64,000 bases of DNA from JABFRG01 sp038210445 (GTDB taxonomy: Bacteria > Myxococcota_A > Polyangia > Polyangiales > Polyangiaceae): assembly GCA_038210445.1 (NCBI GenBank), contig JBBQWQ010000001.1:186001-250000 (forward strand). Direction: 5' to 3'. Shown here one piece after another: positions 8,305 through 16,268 of this stretch (positions are counted from its first letter, which is position 1; each line of letters begins with the position of its first letter). Position numbers and translations under genes: made by a program. A model generated the notes under the pieces. The model made no database searches and had not been told where the DNA came from. It saw only the letters and a program-made list of their open reading frames with translations.

Positions 8305-8664
8305 ATGCGCTATTTCGATTCGTTCGTCCTGCCGCTCCCGAAGACCAACCTGGCCGCCTACAAGAAGATGGCCAAGGTCGCGGCCCAGGTGTGGATGGAT
8401 CACGGAGCCCTGAGCTACGTGGAGTGCATCGCCGACGACGTCAAACCCGGGAAGCTCACGTCCTTCCCTCAGTCGGTGAACGCAAAGCGGAACGAGGTGG
8501 TGGTCGTCGCGTTCGTGACCTACAAATCGCGGTCGCAGCGCGACGCCGTCTTGCGCAAGGTGATGAAGGACCCGCGCTTGGCCGCGATGATGGACCCGAA
8601 GGCAGCACCCTTCGACGCCAACCGCATGTTCTGGGGCGGCTTCAAGGGGCTGGTGGAGGCGTGA
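8305..8664 (+). CDS. DUF1428 family protein, 119 aa
   Basis: This is a short soluble protein of the DUF1428 (YbaA-like) family. Typical elements are the start RYFDSFVLPLPKTNLAAYKK, the mid region VWMDHGALSYVECIADDV, and the C-terminal DPKAAPFDANRMFWGGFK. The family has a dimeric ferredoxin-like (ABM-like) fold and no established biochemical role. It lies 21 bp after the NmrA-like gene on the same strand and may belong to the same LysR-controlled transcript. The length matches the family. Confidence 0.88.
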   Translation: MRYFDSFVLPLPKTNLAAYKKMAKVAAQVWMDHGALSYVECIADDVKPGKLTSFPQSVNAKRNEVVVVAFVTYKSRSQRDAVLRKVMKDPRLAAMMDPKAAPFDANRMFWGGFKGLVEA

Positions 8665-8716
8665 TTCAAAACGAGAGACCGATGAACCAACTGCAGTGGA
8701 GAAAGACGTCGGTGCT

Positions 8717-10675
8717 CTAGAGCTCGATCTGCGTGCCGAGCTCCACCACGCGGTTGGGCGGAATGCGGAAGAAGGCGTTGGCGGGGCGCGCGTTCTTCGA
8801 CATGAAGACGAAGAGGTGCTTGCGCCAGCCGGCCATGGTGCGGCGCGACGTCACGAGCAGCGTCTCGCGACCCAGAAAGAAGCTGGTGTCGTCGTGGTTG
8901 ACCTTGAGGCCGGCGGTCTCGCAGAGCTCCAGCACTTCTTGCACGTTGGGCGTTTGCATGAAGCCGTAGCCAGCCGATACCTGGAAGATACCCGCGCCGC
9001 GATCGCGCACGTACTCGATGCGCTCGGCGCGCGGCACTTCGGGCTGGTGCCGCGTAGCGATGCTCAGCAGCACCACCTGCTCGTGGAGCACCTTGTTGTG
9101 CTTGAAGTGGTGGAGCAGCACCGGCGGCGCGCCTTCGGGATTGGAGGTCATGAACACCGCGGTGCCCTTCACGCGCACCGGCGCCTGGGCCGCCACGTCG
9201 GCCAGGAACAAGTCGAGCGGCAGGGTCGCGCTGCGAATGAAGTCGTAGAGAATCTCGCGGCCGCGCTTCCAGGTGGTCATGAGCGTGAGCACCACCGCGC
9301 CAATGGCCAGTGGGAACCACCCGCCGTCGGCGATCTTCACCACGTTGGCGCCGAAGAACGACATGTCGATGAACAAGAACAGCCCGGTGAGGCTCGCCGC
9401 CGCCGGCCAGCTCCAGCCCCACTTGGTGCGCGCGACCGCGAAGAAGAGCACCGAGGTGACGCCCATGGTGCCCGTGACCGCGATGCCGTAGGCGGCCGCC
9501 ATGTTGGTGGAGCTCTTGAAACCCAGCACCAGCAGCACGCAGGTGATCATGAGCAAGTTGTTCACCTCGGGGATGAAGATCTGCCCCTCGGCTTGACCCG
9601 ACGTGTGCACGATGGTGACGCGCGGCGAGTAGCCGAGCTGCACCGCCTGCTGGGTGAGCGAGAAGGCTCCCGAGATGAGCGCTTGCGACGCCACCACGGT
9701 GGCGAAGGTGGCGATGACCACCAACGGATACACCGCCCAGCCGCTCACCAGCCGATAGAACGGGTTCGTCACCGCGGTGGGGTCGGTGAGAATGAGCGCG
9801 CCCTGGCCCATGTAGTTGAGCAACAACGCGGGATACACCACCACGTACCAGGCCCAGCGAATGGGCGCCTTTCCGAAGTGACCCATGTCGGCGTAGAGCG
9901 CCTCGCCGCCGGTGATGCACAGCACTACCGAGCCGAGCACCAGGAACCCGTGCATCTTGTGGTGGGCGAAGAACTCGTAGGCGTACAGGGGGTTCACCGC
10001 GCCGAGAATCTGCGGGTGCTTGAGGATGGACGGGATGGCGATGCCGGCGATGGTGAGAAACCAGAGCATCATGGCCGGCCCGAACACCGCGCCGATTTTC
10101 GCCGTGCCCCCACGCTGCGCCGCGAAGAGCCCGATGAGCACCACGATGGTGATGGGCACGATGAGGTGCTCGAAGGCGAAGGTGGTGTCGAGGCGCCCGA
10201 TGTGGATGTGGATCTCGCCGATGTGGGCCTCTTTCAGACCCTCGACCGCGGAGAGCACCGAGAGCGAGGGCGTGATCATGCCGTCGCCATACAGCAGCGC
10301 CGCGCCGCCGAGGGCCAGCAGCGCCAGCGCCTTGAACCCCTTGGGCACCGGCTTGCCCGGCGCCGGCTTGAGCAGCGCCAGGAGCGCGAGAATGCCGCCC
10401 TCGCCGTGGTTGTCGGCGCGCATCACGAAGGAGAGGTACTTGACCACCACCACCAGCGTGAGCGACCAGAAAACCAGCGAGATGACCCCGAACACGTTGG
10501 CGGCGGTGGGGCCCACACCATGCGGCAGCGCGAAGCATTCCTTCATGGCGTAGAGCGGCGAGGTTCCGATGTCGCCGTAGACGACCCCGAGAGCAGCTAG
10601 AGAGACCTTCGCGAGAGCCCCGGCGGAAGCCGGCTTCGGGGCGTGGTCGCGCACAGAATGCGCTGGTTCGCTCAT
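8717..10675 (-). CDS. kup: Kup-type potassium uptake permease, 652 aa
   Basis: A full-length KUP/HAK/KT potassium transporter of the inner membrane. The signature VSLAALGVVYGDIGTSPLYA occurs near residue 30, followed by about twelve membrane helices (to about residue 450) and a C-terminal cytoplasmic domain. Family motifs include GDGMITPSLSVLSAVEGL and GGEALYADMGHFGK. Kup proteins import K+ with H+ at low affinity. No partner genes are adjacent; the neighbour on the right is a divergent thioredoxin gene. The length is close to the usual 620-700 aa. Confidence 0.96.
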   Translation of the reverse strand: MSEPAHSVRDHAPKPASAGALAKVSLAALGVVYGDIGTSPLYAMKECFALPHGVGPTAANVFGVISLVFWSLTLVVVVKYLSFVMRADNHGEGGILALLALLKPAPGKPVPKGFKALALLALGGAALLYGDGMITPSLSVLSAVEGLKEAHIGEIHIHIGRLDTTFAFEHLIVPITIVVLIGLFAAQRGGTAKIGAVFGPAMMLWFLTIAGIAIPSILKHPQILGAVNPLYAYEFFAHHKMHGFLVLGSVVLCITGGEALYADMGHFGKAPIRWAWYVVVYPALLLNYMGQGALILTDPTAVTNPFYRLVSGWAVYPLVVIATFATVVASQALISGAFSLTQQAVQLGYSPRVTIVHTSGQAEGQIFIPEVNNLLMITCVLLVLGFKSSTNMAAAYGIAVTGTMGVTSVLFFAVARTKWGWSWPAAASLTGLFLFIDMSFFGANVVKIADGGWFPLAIGAVVLTLMTTWKRGREILYDFIRSATLPLDLFLADVAAQAPVRVKGTAVFMTSNPEGAPPVLLHHFKHNKVLHEQVVLLSIATRHQPEVPRAERIEYVRDRGAGIFQVSAGYGFMQTPNVQEVLELCETAGLKVNHDDTSFFLGRETLLVTSRRTMAGWRKHLFVFMSKNARPANAFFRIPPNRVVELGTQIEL

Positions 10676-10852
10676 GATTTGCCGGTTCTATAGCACCACT
10701 CCGCAGCGTTGGCGCAAGGGGTCGTTTTTGGCAGCGCCGTGCGCGGATTCCGCCGCTGGCATCCAAAGCGCATGCGCAAGAGTCGGGCCGCACCTTTGGC
10801 GTGCGCCGCCAGTACGCCGACTCCGCAGGCTTGCTGTGCTATTCGTTGGGGC

Positions 10853-11455
10853 ATGGCGCAGGAAGCAAAGCGAAGCACCGACGGCAACTGGATGTACCCG
10901 GCGGGGACCGCGCTCGTGGTGGTGGGGCTGCTCCTTGCGTTCGCAGGCATTCCCCGCGTGCTCGCTGGGGGCCATGGGCGCCTCTCGGGCGCCGAGGCGC
11001 CCGACTTCACCGCGGAGCTGGTGCTCAATCCGGAGACCGTCGCGGCAGCCCTTCCGGCCGCCGCGGCCGGCGCACCCGCGCCCAAGACCGTGACCCTCTC
11101 GGAGCTTCGTGGCAAGGCGGTGGTGCTCGACTTCTGGGCCACCTGGTGCGGCCCGTGCAAAGCCGAGGCGCCGATCATCGACGGCATCGCCAAGCGCTAC
11201 AAGGATCGCGGCGTGGTCGTGGTGGGCGTGAACACCGACGACGAAGAGGGCAATGCCGAGGAGTTCGCCCGGCAGCGGCATCTCTCCTTTCCCATCGCCT
11301 TCGACCGCGATCGCTCGGCGGCGCGCGCATACGGCGTCTCTGCACTTCCGACCCTGGTGGTCGTCTCCAAGACCGGTAAGATCGTCGCCGTGCGCACCGG
11401 CGTGACCAGTGACACCGAGCTCGAAGAGCTCATCCGCGAGGCCCTGGCTTCATGA
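10853..11455 (+). CDS. membrane-anchored TlpA-like thioredoxin, 200 aa
   Basis: An N-terminal membrane helix (about residues 16-35) anchors a redoxin domain. The active site FWATWCGPCK (C99 and C102) is the classical TlpA/ResA CXXC, and the cis-proline region is SALPTLVVV. Members reduce disulphides or apocytochrome c in the periplasm. It starts an operon: its last bases (ATGA) overlap the start of the TPM gene. The start at 10853 was chosen because it precedes the membrane helix closely; 48 further upstream codons are open but include unlikely composition. The partner substrates are unknown. Confidence 0.88.
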   Translation: MAQEAKRSTDGNWMYPAGTALVVVGLLLAFAGIPRVLAGGHGRLSGAEAPDFTAELVLNPETVAAALPAAAAGAPAPKTVTLSELRGKAVVLDFWATWCGPCKAEAPIIDGIAKRYKDRGVVVVGVNTDDEEGNAEEFARQRHLSFPIAFDRDRSAARAYGVSALPTLVVVSKTGKIVAVRTGVTSDTELEELIREALAS

Positions 11456-12066
11456 AAGCGTTCTTCGATTCTGGCGCAAAAGAGAAGGTCAAAGGCGCCA
11501 TCCAGGCCATCGAAGCCGAGACGTCGGCCGAGATCGTCGTCACCGTCCGCGATCGCTCGGCGGTCTACCGCGACGCCGACTTCATCGTCGGCTTCGTGTT
11601 CGCCATCCTGGTGCTCGCCGGCCTCACCTACGCGCCCATGGAGTTCAACGCCATGTTCTTCCCGGCCCAGGTGCTGGTGGTGTTCCTGGTATTCGCTGCG
11701 GGCTCCGCGCAGATCTGGTTCCTCAAGGGCCTGGTGGTGCCGGCTGCGCGGCGGCGCGCCGAGGTGGCTCGCGCTGCCGAGTCGCACTTCTACCAAGCGC
11801 AGATCTCCCGCACCACTGGGCGCACTGGCATCCTGGTGTTCGTCTCCGCCTTCGAGCGCGCGGTGCACTTCGTGCCCGACCTCGGCGTCCCGGTGAAGAA
11901 GCTGGGGCCTGCCATCGACGCCGCCCGCGCCGAGCTCGAAGTCGCTCTGGGCAAGGGCGACGTAGACGCGTTCGTGGCCCGCCTCAAGGCGCTCGGCCCG
12001 GTGCTGGGCACGGAGCTCCCGCGGTCGGCCGACGACGTGAACGAGCTGCCCGACGAGGTCTCGTGA
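11452..12066 (+). CDS. TPM domain (DUF477) membrane protein, 204 aa
   Basis: The protein carries a TPM/DUF477-type fold split by two membrane helices (about residues 40-90). The start MKAFFDSGAKEKVKGAIQAI and the later segment SRTTGRTGILVFVSAFER resemble TPM_phosphatase-type domains seen in plant TLP18.3 and bacterial envelope proteins. It is the middle gene of a three-gene operon with 4-bp overlaps on both sides (ATGA with the thioredoxin, GTGA with the Tim44-like gene). The tight coupling suggests the three products act together at the cytoplasmic membrane. No catalytic role is proven for the family. Confidence 0.8.
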   Translation: MKAFFDSGAKEKVKGAIQAIEAETSAEIVVTVRDRSAVYRDADFIVGFVFAILVLAGLTYAPMEFNAMFFPAQVLVVFLVFAAGSAQIWFLKGLVVPAARRRAEVARAAESHFYQAQISRTTGRTGILVFVSAFERAVHFVPDLGVPVKKLGPAIDAARAELEVALGKGDVDAFVARLKALGPVLGTELPRSADDVNELPDEVS

Positions 12067-13613
12067 GGCGCGCGGTTCGCCTCTTCCTGCTCGCCGCCCT
12101 GGCGCTCTCGGTCTTCTCCACCAGCGCGCCCTCGTCGGCGCGGCCGGGCGGCGGTCAGGGCTTCAGCGGCGGCTCGCGCGGCGGCGGCGGCGGCGGCGGT
12201 GGTCGTTCCGGTGGTGGTGGGTACTCGGGCAGTCGGCCCAGCTACTCCGGCAGCAGCGGCTACTCCGGCGGCAGCTCGTCGGGCGGCGGAATGTCGATCG
12301 TGGGCGTCTTCGTCCTCATCATCGTCATCGTCATCATCGCCGCCATCCAGGCGGCCATGCGCAAGGGGCGCCAGAATTGGAGCAGCGGCGGCACCGCCAA
12401 CTGGGGCCAGCCCATGTACGTGCCACCGCCTCGGCCGGTGGTGTCGGCGCGGCGCCGTGTGCAGGCGCTCCAGAGCACCGACCCCAACTTTTCAATCGTC
12501 GTCTTCGACGACTTTTTGTCTGCATTGTACACAGAAATCGTCCTCGCCCAGGGCCAGGGAAAACTCGAACGCTACAGCGCGTATTTGAGCCCGGAGGCCA
12601 AGCAGGCCATGGCCATGCGGCCGCTGCAGGGCATCTCGAACGTGCTGGTGGGGTCGGTCACCCTCGACGGCGTACAAGGCCTCGACGCGGCGTCGCCCAC
12701 CGTAACCGTGAGCGTGCTCTTCGAGACCAACCTCTCGCGTCGCGATCCGCAGACCGGCTACGAGCAGGCCATCTACACCATGGAACGGTGGAGCCTTTCG
12801 CGCTCTCGCACCGCCAAATCGCGCACGCCCGACAAGGCGCGGGTGTTCGCGTGCCCCAACTGCACGGCGCCGCTGGAGCAGATTCTCGCCGGGCGCTGCA
12901 GCCACTGCGGGCAGAACGTGGCCACCGGTGCCTTCGACTGGGTAGTGCGCGCGGTGCAAGTCGTGAGCACCGAGAACCGCGGGCCCATGCTCACGGGCAA
13001 CACCGCCGAAGAAGGAACCAGCGAGGCCACGCTGGTGGATCCGAGCGCCCGCCCCGCCATCGAAATGCTGCGCGCGCGCGACGCGGCCTTCGACTGGAAC
13101 GCCTTCCTGGGCCGCGTGACCCACGTGTTCCAACAGTTTCAGAAATCGTGGTCGGAGCGAAACCTGGAGGGCATGCGGCCCTTCCTCAGCGACGCCATCT
13201 TCGTCACCCAGAGCTACTGGGTCGACGAGTACAAGCGCCAGCGCCTGCGCAACGTCACCGAGAACGCGCGCATCTTGAACCTCGAGCTGTCACGGGTGAC
13301 CACCGACGCGTTCTTCGACGCCATCACCGTGCGCGTCTTCGCCACCAGCCTCGACTACACGCTCTCCGACCAGAACAACCAGATCGTCTCCGGCAGCCGT
13401 TCGCACGAGCGCCGCTACACCGAATACTGGACGTTCATTCGCGGCAAAGACGCCAAGGGGCCCACCCGCACCGACCCCAAATGCCCCCGTTGTGGCGCGC
13501 CGCTCTCTATCAATATGTCGGGAAACTGCACGTATTGTCAGTCGAAGGTGACCAACGGCAACTTCGACTGGGTGCTCTCGCGCATCGAGCAAGACGAGGT
13601 CTACACGGTCTGA
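12063..13613 (+). CDS. Tim44-like domain membrane protein with two zinc ribbons, 516 aa
   Basis: The GTG start overlaps the TPM stop (GTGA). A signal/anchor (RRAVRLFLLAALALSVFS) leads to a Gly/Ser-rich tract (residues 35-80) and a membrane helix (SIVGVFVLIIVIVIIAAIQA). Two Tim44-like domains follow, each with the pattern FDDFLSALYTEIV or FLGRVTHVFQQFQ. Each is followed by a four-cysteine zinc ribbon: CPNC...CSHC at about 263-284 and CPRC...CTYC at about 473-495. Tim44-like proteins are membrane-associated and often sit beside TPM/LemA genes. The repeat of domain plus ribbon suggests internal duplication. The 3' end overlaps the convergent TetR gene by 13 bp. Confidence 0.85.
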   Translation: MRRAVRLFLLAALALSVFSTSAPSSARPGGGQGFSGGSRGGGGGGGGRSGGGGYSGSRPSYSGSSGYSGGSSSGGGMSIVGVFVLIIVIVIIAAIQAAMRKGRQNWSSGGTANWGQPMYVPPPRPVVSARRRVQALQSTDPNFSIVVFDDFLSALYTEIVLAQGQGKLERYSAYLSPEAKQAMAMRPLQGISNVLVGSVTLDGVQGLDAASPTVTVSVLFETNLSRRDPQTGYEQAIYTMERWSLSRSRTAKSRTPDKARVFACPNCTAPLEQILAGRCSHCGQNVATGAFDWVVRAVQVVSTENRGPMLTGNTAEEGTSEATLVDPSARPAIEMLRARDAAFDWNAFLGRVTHVFQQFQKSWSERNLEGMRPFLSDAIFVTQSYWVDEYKRQRLRNVTENARILNLELSRVTTDAFFDAITVRVFATSLDYTLSDQNNQIVSGSRSHERRYTEYWTFIRGKDAKGPTRTDPKCPRCGAPLSINMSGNCTYCQSKVTNGNFDWVLSRIEQDEVYTV

Positions 13614-14233
13614 GGGAGAAGCTCGAGCGGCTGCAGGTAGGTCATGGCGCCGCGGGCCATCTGCGCCACCAGCACTTCGTCGCTGGGGGCCAGGTCGGGC
13701 AAGAGCCGCGACATCATCACCAGGCCGCGGCCCGCGGCGAAGGCCACGAACACCCGGTCGCGAAGGTCTTTCGGCGCCGGGGCGAGGCGGCTCTCCAGCC
13801 ACCGGGTGAGCTCGGTCACGGTGGCCGTGAAGATGGCGTTTGCGCTCTCCTGAACCCACGAATGCGGAAGCGAGAGGTTCAGCGATCGTCGCAGCTGCGG
13901 GCTCGCGCCCGGCGCCTCCACGGCGATGCGGCAACAAGCGGTGACCGTCGCTTCCAGAGAGCTCGCAGGCGCGTAGAGCGCGGCACGAAGGCGCACCAAA
14001 AAGTCGCGCTGCAACTTTCGCGAGACCTCGGCGTACACCGCGCCTTTCGAGGGAAAGTAGCGGTAGAGCGACGCCACGCCGACGCCCGCCCGGGCCGCGA
14101 TGGCGTTCACCGAGGCATCGGGATCTCCGAGCTCGAGCGCTGCGGTGACGATGGCATCGACGATATCGACGGAGTCGCGACGACCCGGCGCCGGGGTCGG
14201 GTGCGGGGCCAGCGGATCTTTCGCTTTCGCCAT
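13601..14233 (-). CDS. TetR/AcrR-family transcriptional regulator, 210 aa
   Basis: The N-terminal helix-turn-helix reads DIVDAIVTAALELGDPDASV followed by NAIAARAGVGVASLYRYFPS, the usual TetR recognition helix. The C-terminal ligand-binding domain is divergent, as normal for the family. It converges on the Tim44-like gene with a 13-bp overlap at the 3' ends. Upstream is a 347-bp gap before a lipoprotein gene on the opposite strand, which may contain its operator. No target gene is evident. Confidence 0.9.
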   Translation of the reverse strand: MAKAKDPLAPHPTPAPGRRDSVDIVDAIVTAALELGDPDASVNAIAARAGVGVASLYRYFPSKGAVYAEVSRKLQRDFLVRLRAALYAPASSLEATVTACCRIAVEAPGASPQLRRSLNLSLPHSWVQESANAIFTATVTELTRWLESRLAPAPKDLRDRVFVAFAAGRGLVMMSRLLPDLAPSDEVLVAQMARGAMTYLQPLELLPQTV

Positions 14234-14580
14234 GGGCGAACAGCACTACTGCGAGACCTTTAGGAATTCCCGTCATTTCTACGGAGACGTTTTGACCTTC
14301 GCGCCCCGCCCTCGCCTCACCTCAGGGCTGCGGCGGCGCCGCTTCGGTCCCGCTGCCGCGATGCGACATACACGCGAATCTGACGTGCATCTCTCGCAGT
14401 ACGCCAATGCGGGTTGGCGGCGGCGTCGCTTCGCGCGCGCCTTTGGATGCACCGAAAGTGGCCGCGGTAGGGTCGCTCCGCCGGCCGTTGTTTCGCCCGT
14501 ACATTCCAATGCTTGCACCGTCGATACGCGGGAGTTGCCGGCGCGCCGTCGCCGCGTCACTATCCTCCCCGAGGTAGACC
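14234..14580. other. intergenic region without recognised gene
   Basis: This 347-bp gap between the divergent TetR gene and the lipoprotein gene contains no convincing reading frame. The minus-strand frames here are arginine- and proline-rich shadows. I saw no clear TetR palindrome; a short GGAATTCC sits about 30 bp upstream of the TetR start. It presumably holds both promoters. Confidence 0.5.
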
Positions 14581-15330
14581 ATGGTCGAACGCGTGACATT
14601 CGTAGCATCTTCGTTGCTCCTGGCTCTTGGCTGTGGTGGCGCCATCGCGCCCGGAGCTTCGGATGCACCGGACGGCGGCAGCTCGGGCTCATCGGGTGGC
14701 AGCAGCTCGGGCTCATCGGGCGGCAGCAGCTCGGGCTCGTCGGGCGGCAGCAGCTCGGGGTCGTCGGGCAGCTCGGGCGTCGTTGCACCCGCTTGCTATG
14801 TTCGCGGCGGCACCTATGGAAGCGCGCCCTCGCCGGTCGCTGCGCAAGGTCTCTGCTCTGCTGCGCAGCGAACCGCCCTCTTCGATGCTTGCTTCGGTCC
14901 TTCGGCCACGTTCGATACGTGCTTTGCCTTTACGTCGACCAACTACGGCTGCGCGCTGTGCGCTCTCTTCGGCGGCGCGACCTTGCCCCCTTCGGCGCTG
15001 ATCACCCCGGGCAACACCGTCGGCACGCAGGTCGTCCCCAACCTCGCGGCGTGCCAGGCGCTGGCGGTGGGGGCACCCGGCGACTGCGCGCGTCGCTTCG
15101 CCGACGCCACCCTCTGCGCCGCAACCTCGTGCAGCTCATGCGAAGAGAGCGACCTGAGCGCCTGCGCGGCCCTTGCCGAAAGCCGTGGATGCGGCGCACC
15201 GACGCCGGGCGCTGCGTGCACCGCTGCCATCGCGAGCGATCAGAGCACCGCCGACGCCCTCTGTGGCGCCGCCGGCGCGCCCTTCGACGAGGTCTACTTC
15301 AAGGTCACCAGCTACTTCTGCGGACCCTGA
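14581..15330 (+). CDS. cysteine-rich lipoprotein with Ser/Gly repeat linker, 249 aa
   Basis: A lipoprotein signal peptide (MVERVTFVASSLLLALGCGG, lipobox ALGC) is followed by a Ser/Gly tandem-repeat spacer encoded by four 24-bp units. The globular domain has many cysteines (for example TSTNYGCALCALFG and AATSCSSCEESD) that probably form disulphides outside the cytoplasm. The architecture, lipid anchor plus flexible linker plus Cys-rich head, is typical of myxobacterial surface lipoproteins. No enzyme family is recognised. The stop is six bases from the convergent PARG gene. Confidence 0.7.
   Translation: MVERVTFVASSLLLALGCGGAIAPGASDAPDGGSSGSSGGSSSGSSGGSSSGSSGGSSSGSSGSSGVVAPACYVRGGTYGSAPSPVAAQGLCSAAQRTALFDACFGPSATFDTCFAFTSTNYGCALCALFGGATLPPSALITPGNTVGTQVVPNLAACQALAVGAPGDCARRFADATLCAATSCSSCEESDLSACAALAESRGCGAPTPGAACTAAIASDQSTADALCGAAGAPFDEVYFKVTSYFCGP
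14674..14769 (+). repeat. four tandem 24-bp repeats encoding Ser/Gly linker
   Basis: The unit ggcagcagctcgggctcatc plus four bases occurs four times in tandem, differing by single bases. It encodes GSSSGSSG-type blocks. Such arrays can change copy number by slippage and would alter spacer length without breaking the frame. Confidence 0.85.
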
Positions 15331-15336
15331 TCGGCA

Positions 15337-16194
15337 TCACCCGAAGTGCTCCACGAAGGGGCGAACGAAGCGTCGCTCCTCGGACCAGTCGAGGACCGCG
15401 AACACCACCTCGCGGAAGACGCCGGCGAACGGGCCGCGCAGCTCCTCTGCGAAGCAGGCCGCCACGTGGGCCGGATCGTTCTTGAACACGCCGCAGCCCC
15501 AGGCCCCGAGGACGAGCCGCGTGTGACCATGCTGGGCGGCAATGGCCAGCATGCGCCCCACCCGCCGCGCCATGGCTGCGCGCACCTCTTCGCGCCGCTC
15601 CGGTGCCCGCTCCAGCACCACGCCGGCGTTGGGGGCGGGCGCGGTGATGAACGCGCACGGATACGGCGCGAAGAGGAGCGCCCCTGCGGTGTCGCGGAAC
15701 ACCGGCACATCGGGCGAGTGAATCATCCAGTCGGTGTAGAGGCAATCGCGCGCGACGAGGCGATGGTGCGCGTACATCGGCGCGTTCTCGATGGTGGCGT
15801 ACAGGGCGCTGGCGCGGGCCAGCGACTCTTCCTGTGCGCGCGCGCCGCCCAAGAAGCCGCCTCCCGGCTTTCGGGCCGAAGCAAAGTTGAGCACCATGGG
15901 CGGCTCGCCGCCCACGTGGGTCAAGCGCTGGGCTGCGGCCAAGCTGGTTCCGTTCACCACGGCGAACGAAGTTGCGTGGGGGCCGGGCGAAGCGGGCAGC
16001 GCCACCGGCAGCTCGGGCGGGTAGTCGCGCGTATGCGCCACCGCCTCGGCAATGGCGCGGGAGACGTCTACCCGGCCGCGCGCTGTGACATAGCCGCCCT
16101 CGCGGATGATGGCGACGGCCTCGCGCCCCTCTGCAGCAGCTTTGGGGCGTGAGATCTCGAGAGACGGCGTGAAGGCAAAGTCGAAGCTGGACAT
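15337..16194 (-). CDS. PARG-like macrodomain protein (TIGR02452 family), 285 aa
   Basis: This is a poly(ADP-ribose) glycohydrolase-type macrodomain protein. The signature NFASARKPGGGFLGGARAQE contains GGG (111-113) and the catalytic QEE (121-123), matching the PARG catalytic loop. The conserved later blocks TAPAPNAG and LVLGAWGCGVFKNDP are also family-typical. Such proteins remove ADP-ribose polymers or chains; in bacteria a link to NAD metabolism, stress or toxin reversal is suspected. It precedes a SulP gene but is separated from it by a promoter region. The length (285 aa) is normal for bacterial TIGR02452. Confidence 0.9.
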   Translation of the reverse strand: MSSFDFAFTPSLEISRPKAAAEGREAVAIIREGGYVTARGRVDVSRAIAEAVAHTRDYPPELPVALPASPGPHATSFAVVNGTSLAAAQRLTHVGGEPPMVLNFASARKPGGGFLGGARAQEESLARASALYATIENAPMYAHHRLVARDCLYTDWMIHSPDVPVFRDTAGALLFAPYPCAFITAPAPNAGVVLERAPERREEVRAAMARRVGRMLAIAAQHGHTRLVLGAWGCGVFKNDPAHVAACFAEELRGPFAGVFREVVFAVLDWSEERRFVRPFVEHFG

Positions 16195-16203
16195 GACGCA
16201 CTC

Positions 16204-16231
16204 AATGTAGCGTCCATCCAGAAAGAGTCAA
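16204..16231 (-). promoter_or_regulatory. sigma70-like promoter for the PARG-like gene
   Basis: On the minus strand TTGACT (16226-16231) and TACATT (16204-16209) are separated by 16 bp, giving -35 and -10 elements close to consensus. The -10 lies only about 10 bp from the ATG at 16194, so the transcript would be almost leaderless. Confidence 0.5.
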
Positions 16232-16242
16232 GTGCACTCTTT
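16222..16242. promoter_or_regulatory. inverted repeat over the -35 box (possible operator)
   Basis: AAAGAGT and ACTCTTT form a 7-bp perfect inverted repeat around a 7-base centre. It overlaps the -35 element of the promoter described at 16204-16231, a position suited to repression. The motif GCACTC is repeated at 16199-16204 and 16234-16239. Confidence 0.45.
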
Positions 16243-16268
16243 TGCCCCGGGTCGCGCCCGCGCGCGGG

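Noticed and set aside
8520..10793. Long open frame over the kup gene in another minus-strand frame
   Set aside because: It is rich in His, Arg and Ala with no domain and overlaps a complete KUP transporter; a typical GC-rich shadow frame.
14674..14769. Possible CRISPR or direct-repeat origin
   Set aside because: The 24-bp units are directly adjacent with no spacers and encode a Ser/Gly linker.
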